DNA from: an uncultured Porphyromonadaceae bacterium | GTDB lineage: Bacteria > Bacteroidota > Bacteroidia > Bacteroidales > Paludibacteraceae | Assembly (NCBI GenBank): GCA_937898265.1 | Contig: CALEJM010000267.1 | Location: forward strand, 1 to 10,231 | Length of the DNA: 10,231 nt | Reading direction: 5' to 3' | Part shown: one piece after another, positions 7,596-10,231 of the stretch | Numbering within the stretch: position 1 is the stretch's first letter | Layout: each line of letters begins with the position of its first letter | The notes under the pieces: generated by a model | The model's database searches: none | What the model saw: only the letters and a program-made list of their open reading frames with translations | Told to the model about the DNA's origin: nothing | Program-made: the position numbers and the translations under genes

Positions 7596-7627
7596 CAAAG
7601 TTAGTGCAAACCGAGCGCAATACCAAA
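7596..7627 (-). promoter_or_regulatory. Complete Bacteroidetes promoter for the transporter-ribF operon
   Basis: Minus strand: a -33 TTTG at 7624-7627, 20 nt of spacer, then the -7 box TAACTTTG at 7596-7603, followed by CACCC. This fits TTTG-N19-21-TAnnTTTG, the best match in the window. The expected transcript start lies just below 7595, leaving a leader of about 20 nt before the ATG at 7573. The spacer contains one copy of the 12-base repeat GTGCAAACCGAG, whose second copy lies 86 nt upstream. Confidence 0.75.
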
Positions 7628-7701
7628 AAGAAACGCAGTTTATTTTTGATTGCCGAGGTGCAGCCAAACTTCTGTAAAGTAAAAAAAGTGTGCAAACCGA
7701 G
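7604..7701. repeat. 12-bp direct repeat pair in and upstream of the transporter promoter
   Basis: GTGCAAACCGAG occurs exactly at 7604-7615 and again at 7690-7701, 86 bp apart. The first copy falls in the promoter spacer. It could be an operator for an unknown regulator, or a chance or dispersed repeat. Confidence 0.5.
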
Positions 7702-7757
7702 TTGTGAGGTCCCTTGTTGGCAAAAAGCGTTGGGAACGCAGAAAAGCGCAGACTATG

Positions 7758-7892
7758 CCGTCAAACGGTTTTTTCAAAAATAAGATTCCAGAAAAGCGTC
7801 TGCCAAATGGAATCGTCGAGATTTATTTTTGCATCGCTTGCCGCCGTTTGTAATCAGCGATTCGGAATTTCATCACAGCTGCCGCCAAATGG
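7758..7892. repeat. Three copies of an 11-mer, consensus CYGYCAAAYGG
   Basis: Copies are CCGTCAAACGG (7758-7768), CTGCCAAATGG (7800-7810) and CCGCCAAATGG (7882-7892). The first and third are each followed by GTTTTTT... (GGTTTTTT read from the last two bases), so the similarity extends to about 20 bases with four differences. Each is partly self-complementary. Their role is unknown. Confidence 0.55.
7775..7831. repeat. Interrupted inverted repeat
   Basis: The left arm is CAAAAATAA (7775-7783) directly joined to GATTCCA (7784-7790). The right arm is TGGAATC (7808-7814), eight unpaired bases, then TTATTTTTG (7823-7831). All 16 arm bases pair perfectly, with a 17-nt loop and one 8-nt bulge. It could fold as RNA from either strand or be a remnant of a mobile-element end. 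Confidence 0.55.
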
Positions 7893-8015
7893 TTTTTTGC
7901 AGTCGGCAAACCCGATTTCCAACCGCCGTTTTGATAGGCGTGACAAACGATGCCGATTCAGAAAATCCGTTTCGATGCTCCCCATAAGATTGTATGGCTC
8001 AGCCTCGCCGTTCCG

Positions 8016-8087
8016 TTGCTTGCAGCAAGAAAATAAAATTGGCTGAAGTGGAATGAAAATTCCGATGAAAAGGACGATTTTTTCGTC
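8016..8087. other. Row of three short stem-loops
   Basis: Three perfect 5-bp hairpins follow each other: TTGCT-TGC-AGCAA (8016-8028), GGAAT-GAAA-ATTCC (8050-8063, with a GNRA-type GAAA tetraloop when read on the plus strand) and GACGA-TTTTT-TCGTC (8073-8087). They lie beyond the terminator of the tRNA transcript. Each alone could be chance; the series suggests a possible structured RNA. Confidence 0.35.
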
Positions 8088-8110
8088 TTCTCGGGGGTCG
8101 TGAAGGGGGT

Positions 8111-8148
8111 AAAAAAGTGAGTGACCTACTTTCACAAGCGGGTCACTC
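8111..8148 (-). terminator. Intrinsic terminator of the proline tRNA transcript
   Basis: GAGTGACC (8119-8126) and GGTCACTC (8141-8148) form a perfect 8-bp stem with a 14-nt loop. On the minus strand the stem is followed, two bases later, by six T residues (8111-8116). It lies about 37 nt beyond the 3' end of the second tRNA, the expected position for a Rho-independent terminator of that unit. Confidence 0.75.
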
Positions 8149-8185
8149 GGGTTATGAAAAATTTTTATTTATCTTTTGTTTGTTG

Positions 8186-8258
8186 TCGGAGTTAGGCGAC
8201 TCGAACGCCCGACCTCTACGTCCCGAACGTAGCGCGCTACCAACTGCGCTAAACTCCG
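8186..8258 (-). tRNA. tRNA-Pro (anticodon CGG)
   Basis: A full cloverleaf of 73 nt including discriminator A73. The 7-bp acceptor stem (CGGAGTT/AACTCCG) pairs perfectly; the D arm is GCGC-AGTTGGTA-GCGC; the anticodon stem is CTACG/CGTAG with loop TTCGGGA, giving anticodon CGG; the T arm is GGGCG-TTCGAGT-CGCCT. C1-G72 with A73 is the bacterial proline identity pattern, and G36-G37 is the site TrmD methylates. CCA is not encoded and must be added after transcription. It reads CCG codons. It follows tRNA-Pro(GGG) after an 11-nt gap and shares its promoter. Confidence 0.96.
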
Positions 8259-8269
8259 GATAAAAATTG

Positions 8270-8344
8270 TCGGGATGACTGGATTCGAACCAGCGACCAC
8301 TCGCCCCCCAGACGAGTACTCTAACCGGGCTGAGCTACATCCCG
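8270..8344 (-). tRNA. tRNA-Pro (anticodon GGG)
   Basis: A full cloverleaf of 75 nt including discriminator A73. Acceptor stem CGGGATG/CATCCCG, D arm GCTC-AGCCCGGTTA-GAGT, anticodon stem CTCGT/GCGAG (one G-U pair) with loop CTGGGGG, giving anticodon GGG, and T arm GCTGG-TTCGAAT-CCAGT (one G-U pair). C1-G72 and A73 support proline. CCA is not encoded. It reads CCC and CCU codons and is the first gene of the two-tRNA unit. Confidence 0.97.
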
Positions 8345-8377
8345 CAATTTCTAAAATGAACCGTTTTTTTCGGGGTG

Positions 8378-8410
8378 CAAAGATACGATTTTTTTCCATT
8401 TTACCGCAAC
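8378..8410 (-). promoter_or_regulatory. Promoter of the proline tRNA unit
   Basis: Minus strand -7 box TATCTTTG at 8378-8385, followed by CACCCC, with GTTG (three of four bases of TTTG) at 8407-8410 and 21 nt of spacing. The box is about 34 nt before the first tRNA base, leaving room for a short 5' leader removed by RNase P. It faces away from the rsfS promoter, about 107 nt away. Confidence 0.7.
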
Positions 8411-8450
8411 CCAACCGAAAAAATTGCTCGCCGCCTCCAACCGTAATTGG

Positions 8451-8487
8451 CATAAAAATGTCACACGCTATTCTATGTCATAAAAAT
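8451..8487. repeat. Direct repeat upstream of the rsfS promoter
   Basis: CATAAAAAT occurs at 8451-8459 and 8479-8487, 28 bp apart, with ATGTCA also repeated between them (8458-8463 and 8475-8480). The second copy ends five bases before the rsfS -7 box. AT-rich words repeat easily by chance, so this is only a possible regulatory site. Confidence 0.35.
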
Positions 8488-8491
8488 ATTG

Positions 8492-8499
8492 TATCTTTG
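8492..8499 (+). promoter_or_regulatory. Bacteroidetes-type -7 promoter box for rsfS-ftsH
   Basis: TATCTTTG followed by CACAC matches TAnnTTTG. It lies about 86 nt before the rsfS ATG, giving an untranslated leader of about 75-80 nt, the longest leader in the window. No -33 TTTG is visible at normal spacing. Confidence 0.7.
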
Positions 8500-8507
8500 C
8501 ACACTAT

Positions 8508-8521
8508 GGGGAAAACTCCCC
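8508..8521 (+). promoter_or_regulatory. Small hairpin at the start of the rsfS leader
   Basis: GGGGA-AAAC-TCCCC forms a 5-bp GC-rich stem with a 4-nt loop within a few bases of the expected transcript start. Such 5' hairpins can protect messages from decay; no function is shown here. The rest of the leader (8522-8584) is AT-rich with no riboswitch I recognise. Confidence 0.4.
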
Positions 8522-8584
8522 TCTGTAAAACAATAGGAAGTTATATAAGATTGACATCCAACAATTTAAACATCATTGATAAAG

Positions 8585-8944
8585 ATGAATAGCGAAGACA
8601 AAAAACTGCTCTCCACCATCGTTGAGGGCATGCAAGAGAAAAAAGCAAAGAAAATCTCTGTGGTCGACATGTCGAAACTCGAGGCTCCATGCCGTTATTT
8701 CGTCATCTGCCAAGGCGAATCCAACACACAGGTATCAGCCATTGCCGACTCAGTGAAAGACGGCGTGCGCACCAATCTGCGTATCAAACCCTACGGCACC
8801 GACGGCTACGACAACAGCCTCTGGATTGCCATGGACTACGGAGTGGCCATCGTTCACGTTTTCCAACCAGAACCGCGTGAGTTCTACGACCTTGAGCACC
8901 TCTGGGAGGATGCTGAAATCACCCAAATTCCAGATCTTGACTAA
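8585..8944 (+). CDS. rsfS: Ribosome silencing factor RsfS (Iojap/YbeB family)
   Basis: RsfS binds protein uL14 on the free 50S subunit and blocks joining with 30S, lowering translation when nutrients are scarce. The product has 119 residues from the ATG, a usual family length. Family features are the helical start (LLSTIVEGMQEKKAKKISVVDMSKL), YFVICQGESNTQVSAIADSV (about 38-57), and the C-terminal W-I-A-M-D-Y-G-x-x-I-V-H-V-F...REFYDLEHLWEDA segment (about 80-109), which is close to the family consensus. The frame also reaches a TTG at 8576, but the ATG at 8585 gives the expected N-terminus. It has its own promoter and a leader of nearly 80 nt. The ftsH ATG is nine nt after its stop, so the two share a transcript, a pairing common in Bacteroidetes. 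Confidence 0.96.
   Translation: MNSEDKKLLSTIVEGMQEKKAKKISVVDMSKLEAPCRYFVICQGESNTQVSAIADSVKDGVRTNLRIKPYGTDGYDNSLWIAMDYGVAIVHVFQPEPREFYDLEHLWEDAEITQIPDLD

Positions 8945-10231
<1,287 letters not shown>

Larger units (their letters stand above)
7628..8110. other. Gene-poor, repeat-rich intergenic stretch
   Basis: About 480 bp between the transporter promoter and the tRNA terminator. I see no credible protein gene. Open frames exist on both strands (7714-8046 plus, from TTG; 7854-8135 minus, from GTG) but they overlap each other, use non-ATG starts, and have arginine-, serine- and cysteine-rich products with no recognisable motif. The stretch does hold ordered features: three copies of the 11-mer CYGYCAAAYGG, two copies of CAGAAAAGCG (7739-7748, 7789-7798), an inverted repeat (7775-7831) and a row of small stem-loops (8016-8087). 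It may be a dispersed intergenic repeat, a decayed element or a structured RNA; the sequence alone does not decide. Confidence 0.6.

Noticed and set aside
7758..7776. Possible plus-strand terminator CCGT-CAA-ACGG followed by six T residues
   Set aside because: The stem is only four to five base pairs and there is no upstream plus-strand gene to terminate; recorded as a repeat instead.
7714..8046. Open frame of 110 codons on the plus strand in the intergenic stretch
   Set aside because: It starts with TTG, has no promoter box, is rich in Arg, Ser, Phe and Cys with no motif, and overlaps an opposite-strand frame. It reads through the repeats and hairpins described.
7854..8135. Open frame of 93 codons on the minus strand in the intergenic stretch
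   Set aside because: Its GTG start lies in the loop of the tRNA terminator hairpin, there is no promoter and the product resembles no known family.
8169..8592. Open frames on both strands across the tRNA genes
   Set aside because: They run through two complete tRNA cloverleafs, so they are by-products of tRNA sequence.

Overview
This window looks like chromosomal core sequence from a member of the Bacteroidota, most likely order Bacteroidales. The evidence is five copies of the -7 promoter element TAnnTTTG (usually TATCTTTGCAC), two tRNA genes that lack an encoded CCA end, lipoprotein signal peptides typical of this phylum, few recognisable Shine-Dalgarno sites, and Bacteroidetes-type versions of MurF, RibF, RsfS and FtsH. 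Genus cannot be fixed from the sequence alone; a Prevotellaceae-like organism is a guess.

Layout. Everything from about 8.35 kb leftwards is on the minus strand. In transcription order it holds two adjacent proline tRNA genes (GGG, then CGG) with their own promoter and terminator; a gene-poor stretch of about 0.6 kb (7.57-8.19 kb); a POT-like MFS transporter whose 3' end overlaps ribF by 17 nt; an M3-family dipeptidyl carboxypeptidase lipoprotein with its own promoter; a polytopic membrane protein of unknown function; and murF, a small Rieske-like lipoprotein and the first 39 codons of polA, closely packed behind a promoter upstream of murF. From 8.49 kb rightwards, on the plus strand, are rsfS and ftsH, nine nucleotides apart; ftsH runs off the right edge.

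How the genes work together. These are mostly housekeeping functions: peptidoglycan precursor ligation (MurF), flavin cofactor synthesis (RibF), peptide breakdown and uptake (Dcp-like peptidase and POT-like transporter, separated by ribF), proline decoding, ribosome silencing (RsfS) and membrane protein quality control (FtsH). I see no phage, transposase, CRISPR, toxin-antitoxin or biosynthetic cluster.

What deserves attention. No convincing new multi-gene system is visible. The two most unusual items are the lipoprotein between murF and polA, which keeps the Rieske fold signature but has C-x-x-C where a Rieske protein has C-x-x-H, and the 7.6-8.15 kb intergenic stretch, which is full of short direct repeats, inverted repeats and stem-loops that no gene explains. 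Three annotated starts were moved from TTG or GTG codons lying in or near promoter or terminator sequence to downstream ATGs (murF, the membrane protein, the transporter), and rsfS was likewise moved to its ATG.
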